Assembly (NCBI GenBank): GCA_944320995.1
Contig: CALUJQ010000007.1
Span: 1-64,000 of the forward strand
Source of the DNA: an uncultured Barnesiella sp.
GTDB taxonomy: Bacteria; Bacteroidota; Bacteroidia; Bacteroidales; Barnesiellaceae
Length of the DNA: 64,000 bases
Reading direction: 5' to 3'
Shown here: piece by piece, positions 53,775 to 61,103 of the stretch
Layout of the letters: each line of letters starts with the position of its first letter
Numbering within the stretch: the stretch's first letter is position 1
The notes under the pieces: model-generated
The model's database searches: none
The model's input: only the letters and a program-made list of their open reading frames with translations
Told to the model about the DNA's origin: nothing
Program-made: the position numbers and the translations under genes

Positions 53775-54200
53775 TTACCAGTGATTCGTCCTCTTTCGGT
53801 TGCTCTCGATGTGGAAGTTCGCGTTTTTGGCCCGTTCCTCCGCCGGCAGGAGCGGCGCCCCCTCGATGGAGATCTCCTCGGCGGCCACCGCCTTCATCCA
53901 CTCCACGGCCCGCTCGTAGCGGTCCTTGCGCATGGGCGAGAGCTTCTGGGGGTTGTGGATACAGAAAATGTGATAGACCGCGATGTCGATGACCATCATC
54001 AGCACCAGTTGGTTGCGCCCGTCCCCGGTGGCGGAGAAAAGCTTGTCGCAGTCGTAGCGTTTCGACAGGTAACAGCGCATCTCGGCGACAGCCCTGTCCT
54101 CGCAGATTTCGATGAGAGGCTCGTCCTCCCGCACGAGGGCGTCCAGAATGTCGCGGTGGATACTCGCGTCATAGTCCCTCAATTCGACAAATTGGCTCAT
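53775..54200 (-). CDS. DUF1320 protein (Mu gp36-like)
   Basis: A 141-residue protein: IHRDILDALVREDEPLIEICEDRAVAEMRCYLSKRYD and LVLMMVIDIAVYHIF, then RYERAVEWMKAVA match the DUF1320 pattern of Mu gp36, a head-tail connector component. Here it sits between terminase and portal. Spacing is 12 bases to the portal gene. Confidence 0.85.
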   Translation of the reverse strand: MSQFVELRDYDASIHRDILDALVREDEPLIEICEDRAVAEMRCYLSKRYDCDKLFSATGDGRNQLVLMMVIDIAVYHIFCIHNPQKLSPMRKDRYERAVEWMKAVAAEEISIEGAPLLPAEERAKNANFHIESNRKRTNHW

Positions 54201-54219
54201 AGGTATAGGGGTTAAAGGG

Positions 54220-55752
54220 TTATAATCTTCGTTTGTTCCGGCTCCGCATCTCCCTCCGGGTTTTGACTACCGGCGGTTCCGCCCGGTGCATGATCTCGTC
54301 GATGACACGGTTACCGCCCTCCACGGCGTCGGGGCCGTCCGCCGGATAGAGCAGGGAGAGGGTGAACAGTTTGAACTGGTCCTCCAGCTCCTTCATGTGC
54401 GGGTTGTCCCGTTCCGCCTCGTTGAGAATGAGGTTCCCCTCCCGGTTCAAGGGCTCGAGGTTTGCCTCGATACGGGTGCCCTTGTCGGTTTTCTTCTTCT
54501 CGTCGCCCCGGATATAGAGCGATACATGTTGCTCCCGCCGAACTTTGGCCACGAGCGGTTTAAATACCTGCTGGAAGAAGGGGTCTTGCAGTTTGTTGTT
54601 CTCCATGTAGCAGTAGACGGGAGCTTTCCCGCCGACGAACTCCAACATCCTGACATACCAGCCGATGAACTCGGCGTTCAGGGCTTGGGCGAGGAAGGTC
54701 TTGATGACATAGAGGCGGCCGCCGAGTTTGCCGAGCAGCGAGACCGTCTTGAAGGACTTGCCCTTCTTGCCCTTGCTCTCGCCCGGCGCCGGGTCGCCGT
54801 AAGCGACCAGAAATTTGAATTTCGACAGGGGCGGCACCTTGCCGTAGGAGATGGTCTCGAATACCTCGCCGACGGAGATGGGGTTGTTGAAGTATTCTCC
54901 CTGCGCCGCCTTGGTGGAGATTTTAGATAGGGTGCGGTCGATAAACTCCTCCGAGTTCTTCTCCGGCCAAGTGGAGCGGCCGTTTCGGTCTCGAATATTC
55001 ACGATGTCCCAGTGGTCGGCCATGTTCCCGGCCCGCACCACGCAGCAATCCTTGGCGATGATGTTGCCGCAGAAAATGATAAGGGTCGGTTCCGAGATCG
55101 AGCGGGTCGGATAGAGGGCATTCTCCCACCAGTCCCAGCGCTTTTGAATCGTGTCCGGGTTCTTAGTGTCCTCGTCGGTGTCGAAGTCGTCCACGAGCAG
55201 CACGTCGGGGCGGATGGCCTCGTTGCGCGAGCCACGGGGCGACTGTCCGGCGCCGATCGCCCGGAACGCCACGCCCCCTTTGGTGACGAACTCGTCCTCC
55301 GTCCACGAGCCGGGGGTCTCCTGCTTGCCGTAATAAGCCTGTATGCGGCCGTTGGCCTCCAAGTTGGCCCGGTAGGGAGCCAGCAGCCTGACGGCGTTGT
55401 CCTTGCTGTTGGAGGTCATGATGACGTTCTTCTTCCGCCCGGTGAGCGTGACATACATGACGACGAACATGGTGACCGTTGACTTGGCGAGCTCGCGGCT
55501 CCACGACAGCACCTCGAACCATTCGTCGTGCGCGACAATGCGCTGTATGGCCCGCTTCTGGAAATCGGCGAACTCATACTTGGCGTAGTGCGGAAAGAAG
55601 AATTTAATCCACTCCACCGGGTGCCTTTCGAGGTACCGGCGGTGCTTCTCCCGGTCGGCGGCGGAGAGGGAACGGTCCACCGGCGTGGCCCTATCGATAT
55701 CCTCCTTGAACTTCTCCCAGTCGAGGAGGGCTGTTCTGTCGATCTGTTTCAT
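54220..55752 (-). CDS. Phage terminase large subunit
   Basis: A 510-residue packaging motor. The ATPase part has a Walker A-like SWSRELAKST (about 80-90) and Walker B VLLVDDFDTDED (about 190). The C-terminal RNase H-like nuclease has an Asp in VAYGDPAPGESKGK, then YCYMENNKLQDPFF and a later acidic residue. It follows the small terminase gene with a short gap, the usual order. Confidence 0.92.
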   Translation of the reverse strand: MKQIDRTALLDWEKFKEDIDRATPVDRSLSAADREKHRRYLERHPVEWIKFFFPHYAKYEFADFQKRAIQRIVAHDEWFEVLSWSRELAKSTVTMFVVMYVTLTGRKKNVIMTSNSKDNAVRLLAPYRANLEANGRIQAYYGKQETPGSWTEDEFVTKGGVAFRAIGAGQSPRGSRNEAIRPDVLLVDDFDTDEDTKNPDTIQKRWDWWENALYPTRSISEPTLIIFCGNIIAKDCCVVRAGNMADHWDIVNIRDRNGRSTWPEKNSEEFIDRTLSKISTKAAQGEYFNNPISVGEVFETISYGKVPPLSKFKFLVAYGDPAPGESKGKKGKSFKTVSLLGKLGGRLYVIKTFLAQALNAEFIGWYVRMLEFVGGKAPVYCYMENNKLQDPFFQQVFKPLVAKVRREQHVSLYIRGDEKKKTDKGTRIEANLEPLNREGNLILNEAERDNPHMKELEDQFKLFTLSLLYPADGPDAVEGGNRVIDEIMHRAEPPVVKTRREMRSRNKRRL

Positions 55753-55763
55753 GGGCCTCCCGT

Positions 55764-56207
55764 TTATAGTTTATCCTTGATATAAGCGTCGGCCAGCCTC
55801 GTCAGTTCTTTGGCCTTGTCGAGGTCGAGGGGCCGCAGCCACTCGATGAAGGCGGTGAGCACGCTGATGATGTCGGCGATACCCGTCTCCTGCTCCATAT
55901 TCCGAATAGCGGCCGACAGCTTGCCGAGAATGTCGGCCTCCTTGGAACTGGGGAAGCGCTCCCCCTCCGCCCGTGCCGAGATGGCCCGGTTGATTTCGGC
56001 CACCTGCCGGTAGAGGTTGGCCACCTGTTCCTGCCGGGTCAGGGTCAGCCCGGCCTTCTGCTCCTCCCATTTCCCGGCGCGCACCCAGTTGGAAACCGTC
56101 ACGCGGGATACCCCCACACGCTCTGCGATTTCCTGCTGAGTGAGGTTTTCCCGCAGGTATAAAGTCTTTGCCCACTCTTTCTTTTGGGCATTCGTCAAAT
56201 CTGCCAT
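55764..56207 (-). CDS. Phage terminase small subunit-like DNA-binding protein
   Basis: A 147-residue protein with an N-terminal helix-turn-helix (TQQEIAERVGVSRVTVSNWVRAGKWEEQ, about 24-50) and a helical C-terminal oligomerisation part. Position before TerL and size fit a small terminase that selects phage DNA for packaging. It is the first gene of the minus-strand head operon. Confidence 0.8.
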   Translation of the reverse strand: MADLTNAQKKEWAKTLYLRENLTQQEIAERVGVSRVTVSNWVRAGKWEEQKAGLTLTRQEQVANLYRQVAEINRAISARAEGERFPSSKEADILGKLSAAIRNMEQETGIADIISVLTAFIEWLRPLDLDKAKELTRLADAYIKDKL

Positions 56208-56407
56208 AATGCGTTACTGCTTGTGATTACACTGCAAAAATGCCCTAAAAATCCCGCGAAATAAAAACCTTTCCGCACGGTGGAAACTTGTGAAAACACC
56301 ATGACGTCACAGCGTTACACGATAAAAATGTAATTTTTATGGCCTGTTGTTTTGTCGCATTTTTGCGTTGTGAACCGGTGCGGACACGCGCCAAAAACCA
56401 AAGGACA
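56208..56407. promoter_or_regulatory. Divergent late control region
   Basis: The 200-base gap feeds the minus-strand packaging operon and plus-strand capsid operon. GCATTTTTGC occurs at 56357-56366 and, inverted, at 56234-56243, each before one operon and near the expected promoter place. TGACGTCA (56302-56309) is a palindrome at the centre. TTACA/TGTAA at 56315-56333 is another inverted repeat. No standard TAnnTTTG is clear, which would fit activator-dependent late promoters. Confidence 0.55.
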
Positions 56408-57445
56408 ATGAGCAGATTTTTCAACATACAGACCGACGCGGAGGGAGCGAGCACGATCTTCCTCTACGGCGACATCGGGGATTCTTACGAAGTGCAGAGC
56501 GGGCGGGTGGCCCGGGAACTGTTGGAAGCCGAGAAGGCGGGCCGCCGGGTCAATATCCGCATCAACAGCAATGGCGGCGAAGTCTATTGCGGCATCGCCA
56601 TTTACAACGCCATCAAGAACAGCAAGGCCGACGTGCACATCTATGTGGACGGCATCGCGGCCAGCATGGCCAGCGTAATCGCCCTGTGCGGCCAGCCGGT
56701 GGAGATGAGCAAGTACGCGAGGCTGATGCTGCACAGCGTGAGCGGCGGCTGCTACGGAAACAAAAAGGAGATGCAGAAGTGCATCGAAGAGATAGAGAGT
56801 CTCGAGGATAGCCTTGGGGATATATACGCCGCCCGACTCGGCATGACGAAAGAGGAGGTCAAAGCCCGGTTTTTCGACGGTGAGGACCACTGGCTGACGG
56901 CGGAAGAGGCGCTCCGGCTCGGCTTTATCGACGGCATCTATGACGCGGAACCGGTTCCGGCGGGCAGCACCCCGGAACAGATATACACTTTATTCAATAA
57001 CCGGCTCGCAGAGCCACAAAACAAAAGCAAGATGAACTTGGAGGAAATTCGAAAACACCCCTCGTTTGCCAATTGCAAGAGCGAGGAGGAAGTAATCGCG
57101 CAGGCTCAGGCCTACGCCAAGGAAGCGGGCCGGGTAGCCGGTCTGGAAGAGGAAAACACCGATCTGAAAACCCGGTTGAAAGCGTTCGAGGACAAGGCGG
57201 CCGCCGATGAAGAAGCCGCCCGAAAGGCCCTGCTCGACGCCGCCGAGGCGGACGGCCGCATCAACGCCGAGACCCGTCCGGTGTATGAGAACATTTTGAA
57301 GTCCAACCCGGAAGAGGGAGAAAAGGCGTTGAAGGCGCTCACGCCGAAACGTAAGGTCATGGAAGACCTGAAAGTGGAGCCGGGAGACGAGAGCCCGTGG
57401 AACAAACGTATGAAAGAACTCAAAAACAAACTTAACAAGCAATAA
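56408..57445 (+). CDS. ClpP-like head maturation protease with C-terminal scaffold-like part
   Basis: A 345-residue protein. The ClpP-fold protease (about 1-190) has the oxyanion loop INSNGGEVY, nucleophile Ser86 in DGIAASMAS and His109 in LMLHSVSGG. After about residue 205 comes a coiled helical part (LEEENTDLKTRLKAFEDKAA) typical of an internal scaffold in protease-scaffold fusions. ATG 56408 is chosen; a frame from 56339 would add Cys-rich residues before it. It is the first gene of the plus-strand late block. Confidence 0.9.
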   Translation: MSRFFNIQTDAEGASTIFLYGDIGDSYEVQSGRVARELLEAEKAGRRVNIRINSNGGEVYCGIAIYNAIKNSKADVHIYVDGIAASMASVIALCGQPVEMSKYARLMLHSVSGGCYGNKKEMQKCIEEIESLEDSLGDIYAARLGMTKEEVKARFFDGEDHWLTAEEALRLGFIDGIYDAEPVPAGSTPEQIYTLFNNRLAEPQNKSKMNLEEIRKHPSFANCKSEEEVIAQAQAYAKEAGRVAGLEEENTDLKTRLKAFEDKAAADEEAARKALLDAAEADGRINAETRPVYENILKSNPEEGEKALKALTPKRKVMEDLKVEPGDESPWNKRMKELKNKLNKQ

Positions 57446-57447
57446 CA

Positions 57448-58653
57448 ATGGCGATAGTAGTAAAAAACACCAATTACAACGGCGAGGTGCTGGAGCAGCT
57501 GCTGACCCTCGCCGCCACCGGCAACGAGATTGTGGAGAAAGGCCTTATCATGGTCATTCCCGGCGTGGAAAAGAAAATCAGCCTGCCCCGCCTGAGAAGC
57601 GGGAAGATGCTCCAGAAGCGTAAAGAGAACCCCGGCGTGGAAGATTCGAAGGGCAATTTCAATTACGACGAAAAGAGCCTCGACCCGAAGGACTTCATGG
57701 CCTTCACCGTGTTCAACCCCCGCGCCTTCGAACAAATCTGGCGCAAGTGGCAGCCGAAAGGCAACCTCGTGTTCGCCGAATTGCCTCCCGAAGCCCAGAA
57801 CGCACTGTTGGCCGAACTGGCCAAACAGGTACAGTTCGAATTAGGTGACCATTACATCAACGGCGAATACGGAAACGATGATGACCATCTGTTTAACGGT
57901 ATCCTCACCCAAATGGCCAAAGATACGGAACTCATCATCGTGGACAGCGAGGAAACAACCATGCTCGGCAAGTTGAAAGCCGTTCGGAGCGCTATCCCCA
58001 AAGCAATCCGCAACAACCCGAACCTGCGCATCATCATGAGCATCGACGATTTCGACAAGTACGACGACGAGCTGACCGAGCGCGAGGCCAAGAATGCCAG
58101 CGAGACGGACGTCAACGCCAGACGTTACAAGGGCATCGCCATCGAGACGCTGGCCGCATGGCCCGACGGCCTGATCGTGGCCACGCTGTGCTCGATGGGC
58201 GCCGACGGCAACCTGTTCGCCGCCGTCAATCTGCAAGACGACGAGAATGTCATTCAAATCGACAAGATTGCCAATGCCAGCGAGTTATACTTCTTCAAGA
58301 TGCTGATGAAAGTCGACACCAACATCGCCTTCGGTGAGGAGACCGTGGTACTCGACAGCCGCGACACCCCCGTGTTCAAGCCGGCCGCCAAGACCATCTC
58401 GGCCGACCCGACTACGGTGACTATTCCGGCCGAAGGCGGGAGCAAGGCTGTGACCGTGACGGCCAGCGGTGAATATACCGTAGGGGTGGCCCCGGCCGGG
58501 TTTGAGGTCGAGGAGACCGAGACCGGCGTGACCATTTCGGCGGAAGCCAACGACACGGGTAACGCGAAAAGCGGAACGCTGACCATCACCCTGAACTCGG
58601 ACGAATCGAAAACCGCGAAGATAACCATCTCGCAAGCCAAACAAGAAGCCTAA
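57448..58653 (+). CDS. Major capsid protein with C-terminal BACON-like domain
   Basis: A 401-residue protein two bases after the protease. The N-terminal 310 residues read as a phage major head protein (KGLIMVIPGVEKKISLPRLRSG, FAELPPEAQNALLAELAKQ, LYFFKMLMKVDTNIAFGEET) and would take the HK97 fold. Residues 315-401 are a separate beta-sandwich (ADPTTVTIPAEGG, VTVTASGEYTV, TLTITLNSDESKTAKITI, then SQAK) that looks like a BACON or Big-type Ig fold, probably displayed on the outside of the capsid. Confidence 0.88.
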   Translation: MAIVVKNTNYNGEVLEQLLTLAATGNEIVEKGLIMVIPGVEKKISLPRLRSGKMLQKRKENPGVEDSKGNFNYDEKSLDPKDFMAFTVFNPRAFEQIWRKWQPKGNLVFAELPPEAQNALLAELAKQVQFELGDHYINGEYGNDDDHLFNGILTQMAKDTELIIVDSEETTMLGKLKAVRSAIPKAIRNNPNLRIIMSIDDFDKYDDELTEREAKNASETDVNARRYKGIAIETLAAWPDGLIVATLCSMGADGNLFAAVNLQDDENVIQIDKIANASELYFFKMLMKVDTNIAFGEETVVLDSRDTPVFKPAAKTISADPTTVTIPAEGGSKAVTVTASGEYTVGVAPAGFEVEETETGVTISAEANDTGNAKSGTLTITLNSDESKTAKITISQAKQEA

Positions 58654-58656
58654 CCC

Positions 58657-59118
58657 ATGGGGAAATTGAAATATCTGGTTCTGCACTGCACCGCCACCCC
58701 CGAGGGGCGTGAGGTGAGTTCTGACGAGATTCGCCGGTGGCACACCTCGGCACCCCCTGCCGGGCGAGGCTGGAAGCAAGTCGGCTACACCGACATGATT
58801 CACCTCGACGGCCGGGTGGAGCGGCTGGTGGACAACAACGAGGATGCGCAGGTAGATTCTTGGGAGATTACCAACGGGGCAAAAGGGTACAATACGACAG
58901 CCCGGCACGTTGTGTACGTCGGCGGTGTCGCCGCCGACGGCAAGACTCCCAAGGACACCCGTACCTCGGCGCAGCGTAAAGCCATGGAGGCCTATGTGAA
59001 GGATTTCCACCGCCGATTCCCTAATGTGGAGATAGTCGGCCATAACGATCTGGCGGCGAAAGCCTGCCCTTCATTCGACGTTCGGAAATGGATGAAAGAG
59101 ACAGGTATCGAACCCTAA
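58657..59118 (+). CDS. Endolysin, N-acetylmuramoyl-L-alanine amidase (Amidase_2)
   Basis: A 153-residue lysozyme related to T7 amidase. Zinc ligands His10 (LVLHCTATPEGR), His129 (IVGHNDLAAKACPSF) and Cys137 are present, and the active-site Tyr is probably near GYTDMIHLDG. It has no signal sequence, so release needs a holin-type partner. It lies between the capsid gene and two spanin-like frames. Confidence 0.93.
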   Translation: MGKLKYLVLHCTATPEGREVSSDEIRRWHTSAPPAGRGWKQVGYTDMIHLDGRVERLVDNNEDAQVDSWEITNGAKGYNTTARHVVYVGGVAADGKTPKDTRTSAQRKAMEAYVKDFHRRFPNVEIVGHNDLAAKACPSFDVRKWMKETGIEP

Positions 59119-59130
59119 AAAACGACACAG

Positions 59131-59592
59131 ATGGAACTCAGTGAATTTTTGAACATCGCACTGGGTGGCGGCCTGCTGGCGACCATCATCGGCCTGCTGA
59201 CGCTGAAAGCCACCGTCCGCAAGGCGGGGTCGGAGGCTGAAAAGGCGAAGGCGGAAGCCGAGGCGGTGCGGATAGACAACGCTGAGCACGCCACCCGTAT
59301 GTTAGTGAGCAATATTGTCGAACCTTTAAAAGACGAACTCAATGCGACCCGTAAAGATTTGCAGGCGACGAAGCGGGAGATGGCCCGCCTCCGGAAGGCT
59401 GTCGATACTGCCAATAGTTGCAAGTATCATGACGATTGCCCTGTGCTCCGGGGGGTGCGCGAGCACCCGAAAGACGGCGCGGGAGGCGACCCGGACGGAA
59501 GCGGGCCGGGCGACCGACTCGACAAGCGCAGTCCTCCTGATTCGGACGGAGAAGGTGCCGATGTCGGAGGTGACGCTGGAGATCCCGGCTGA
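59131..59592 (+). CDS. i-spanin/holin-like protein with N-terminal TM helix and coiled coil
   Basis: A 153-residue protein. Residues 8-25 (NIALGGGLLATIIGLLTL) are a single TM helix. Residues 28-98 are Ala/Glu/Lys-rich and coiled-coil-like. The last 50 residues are Gly/Asp/Pro-rich and lie in the overlap with the next frame. The arrangement resembles an inner-membrane spanin (Rz) or a single-TM holin. It follows the endolysin by 12 bases, so it belongs to the lysis cassette. Confidence 0.7.
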   Translation: MELSEFLNIALGGGLLATIIGLLTLKATVRKAGSEAEKAKAEAEAVRIDNAEHATRMLVSNIVEPLKDELNATRKDLQATKREMARLRKAVDTANSCKYHDDCPVLRGVREHPKDGAGGDPDGSGPGDRLDKRSPPDSDGEGADVGGDAGDPG

Positions 59593-59905
59593 CAGCATCC
59601 TAATGCTGCCCTCCGAGGCCTCGTTTACGGGGAAAAGCGGCCGGGCGAACGTGGAGGTCGGCCGCCGGGGAGACGCCATCGTCGTGCGGGCGAGTTGCGA
59701 CAGCCTGCAAGTACGGCTCGAGTATTACGAGCGGCAGTCCGCCTCCTATCGGGAGGCCTACGGGCAGATGAGAGCCCTCTATGAGGAGGAGCGCGAACGG
59801 CGTTCGAATCCCGTTCGAACCTTTTTCACCGGGTTCGGCATCGGCATAGCGATAACGATTTTAACAACAATAATCATCAAAAACAAAGTGAAATATGGCA
59901 ACTAA
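59342..59905 (+). CDS. Overlapping lipoprotein with C-terminal TM helix (u-spanin-like)
   Basis: This frame starts inside the previous gene (251 bases of overlap, different frame). A basic region is followed by hydrophobic LSILPIVASIMTIALC and a lipobox ending SGGC (Cys39 from ATG 59342; ATG 59429 would leave too short a signal). The periplasmic part is strand-rich (VTLEIPADSILMLPSE) then helical (YERQSASYREAYGQMRALYEEE). A C-terminal TM helix ends the protein (FFTGFGIGIAITILTTIII). A lipid anchor plus C-terminal TM is the design of unimolecular spanins that fuse both membranes in lysis. Confidence 0.7.
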   Translation: MRPVKICRRRSGRWPASGRLSILPIVASIMTIALCSGGCASTRKTAREATRTEAGRATDSTSAVLLIRTEKVPMSEVTLEIPADSILMLPSEASFTGKSGRANVEVGRRGDAIVVRASCDSLQVRLEYYERQSASYREAYGQMRALYEEERERRSNPVRTFFTGFGIGIAITILTTIIIKNKVKYGN

Positions 59906-60386
59906 AAAGTTTATCTACGGCATAGCCGTGGTCAAGTTTAACAGCAAAGAGATCGGTTACATCGAGAAAGGTAGCTGGGACTGGGGCGGCACGAAGCCCG
60001 AGAGCACCGACATCGAGGCCGAGCAGGTGCCCGACGCGCCGGTGCTGACGCTGGCCAACAAAAATGCAACCATTGCTCCCACGTTCAATCTCATTCAACT
60101 GGATTATGAAAACATACAGGCCGTACTGGGTGGCACGCTGGTAGGAAGTGCCGGCAGTTACACCGGATGGAAAGCCCCGACCGACCTTGTGGAATTGCGC
60201 GGCCCGTGGGAAATCCAGTTCGTGAGCGGACAGACGATGAAGATTCCCAACGGTACCATTATGGCCAACTTGGGCGGCAAGCTGACGCTGACCGAGGTTT
60301 CCAAGATAGAGTGCCAGCTGAAAGTGAACAAGCCGGAGGAAGCGGACACCGCTCCTTACGAAATCAACGACACCCCATCGGATTAA
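59895..60386 (+). CDS. Tail tube-like protein
   Basis: A 163-residue beta-rich protein (KKFIYGIAVVKFNSKEIGYIE, VPDAPVLTLANKNATIAPTFNL, WEIQFVSGQTMKIPNGTIMANLGGKLTLTE). Size, fold impression and its place just before the chaperone fit the major tail tube subunit of a long-tailed phage. No sheath gene is visible between it and the chaperone, so a siphovirus-like tail is likely. It overlaps the spanin-like gene end by 11 bases. Confidence 0.75.
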   Translation: MATKKFIYGIAVVKFNSKEIGYIEKGSWDWGGTKPESTDIEAEQVPDAPVLTLANKNATIAPTFNLIQLDYENIQAVLGGTLVGSAGSYTGWKAPTDLVELRGPWEIQFVSGQTMKIPNGTIMANLGGKLTLTEVSKIECQLKVNKPEEADTAPYEINDTPSD

Positions 60387-60389
60387 CGT

Positions 60390-61102
60390 ATGGACGAGAA
60401 AGTCGCACGCCTCATACAGCGCGAGGGGGCGGCCGCCCTATTGGACCGGGGCGTGTCCGTCCCCTTGAAGGATATCCGCCTCCCGTTCTGCAAGCCTCTG
60501 CGCCTGCGCGTCGTCATGCGACGGCCCCGGTTGGGTGGTCTGATTCGTTTGGCCCGGGTTTATCTCTCTTTGGGGGTGACGGCGAAACAGATGAACAAGT
60601 TTACGAAGGAGGAGGAAATGGCCTTTCTCGTATCGCACGGCAAACAGGTGAGCCGCATGGTGGCCTATACGCTGTGCCGCGGCTGGATCAGCCGGCGGCT
60701 GCTAATCGGGGCAACGGCATGGCTGGTGCGCAACTGGGTGGAGACCGAGTATATCTCGGCCGCCATGCGCAGCTTCATCTTCCTGCTGGGCACCGACCCT
60801 TTTACGAATATTATCAGATCAGTCGAGCGGACGAATCCGATGAGACTGAGGCTGAGCCGCCCAAGAAAGGGGAGTTAAAGACGGTATTCGAGCCCTCCCA
60901 TAGCCCCTTCGGATTTGTCTGGCAGGTGGCCGACGCCACCGGCTGGTGTGTAAAGTACATACTGGAAGGTGTAAACTTTCAAACCTTAATCATGATGCTG
61001 GCCGACGCCCCGCGCTATGTACGCAGGAAACAGGAGGAGAAGAGTGCGGAGGACGAGGCTAACGACATCGTGGGATTCTTTCAAAGCAACTTAAAAAAGT
61101 GA
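60390..61102 (+). CDS. Tail assembly chaperone with -1 programmed frameshift
   Basis: The zero frame runs 60390-60878 (162 residues, VARLIQREGAAALLDRGVSVPLK at the start). A second frame, shifted by -1, runs on to 61102 without its own likely start and encodes FEPSHSPFGFVWQVAD and ADAPRYVRRKQEEKSAEDEAND. Two X-XXY-YYZ slippery heptamers are correctly phased: CCCTTTT at 60797-60803 and AAAGGGG at 60866-60872, the latter just before the zero-frame stop. This is the classic gpG/gpGT design. The chaperone should guide the tape measure protein encoded directly after. Confidence 0.85.
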
Positions 61103-61103
61103 C

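Noticed and set aside
60167-60800. Upstream part of the frame ending at 61102 as a separate gene
   Set aside because: This part overlaps the tail tube and chaperone genes and encodes an Arg/Gly-rich shadow. Only the part after the slippery sites is protein-like.
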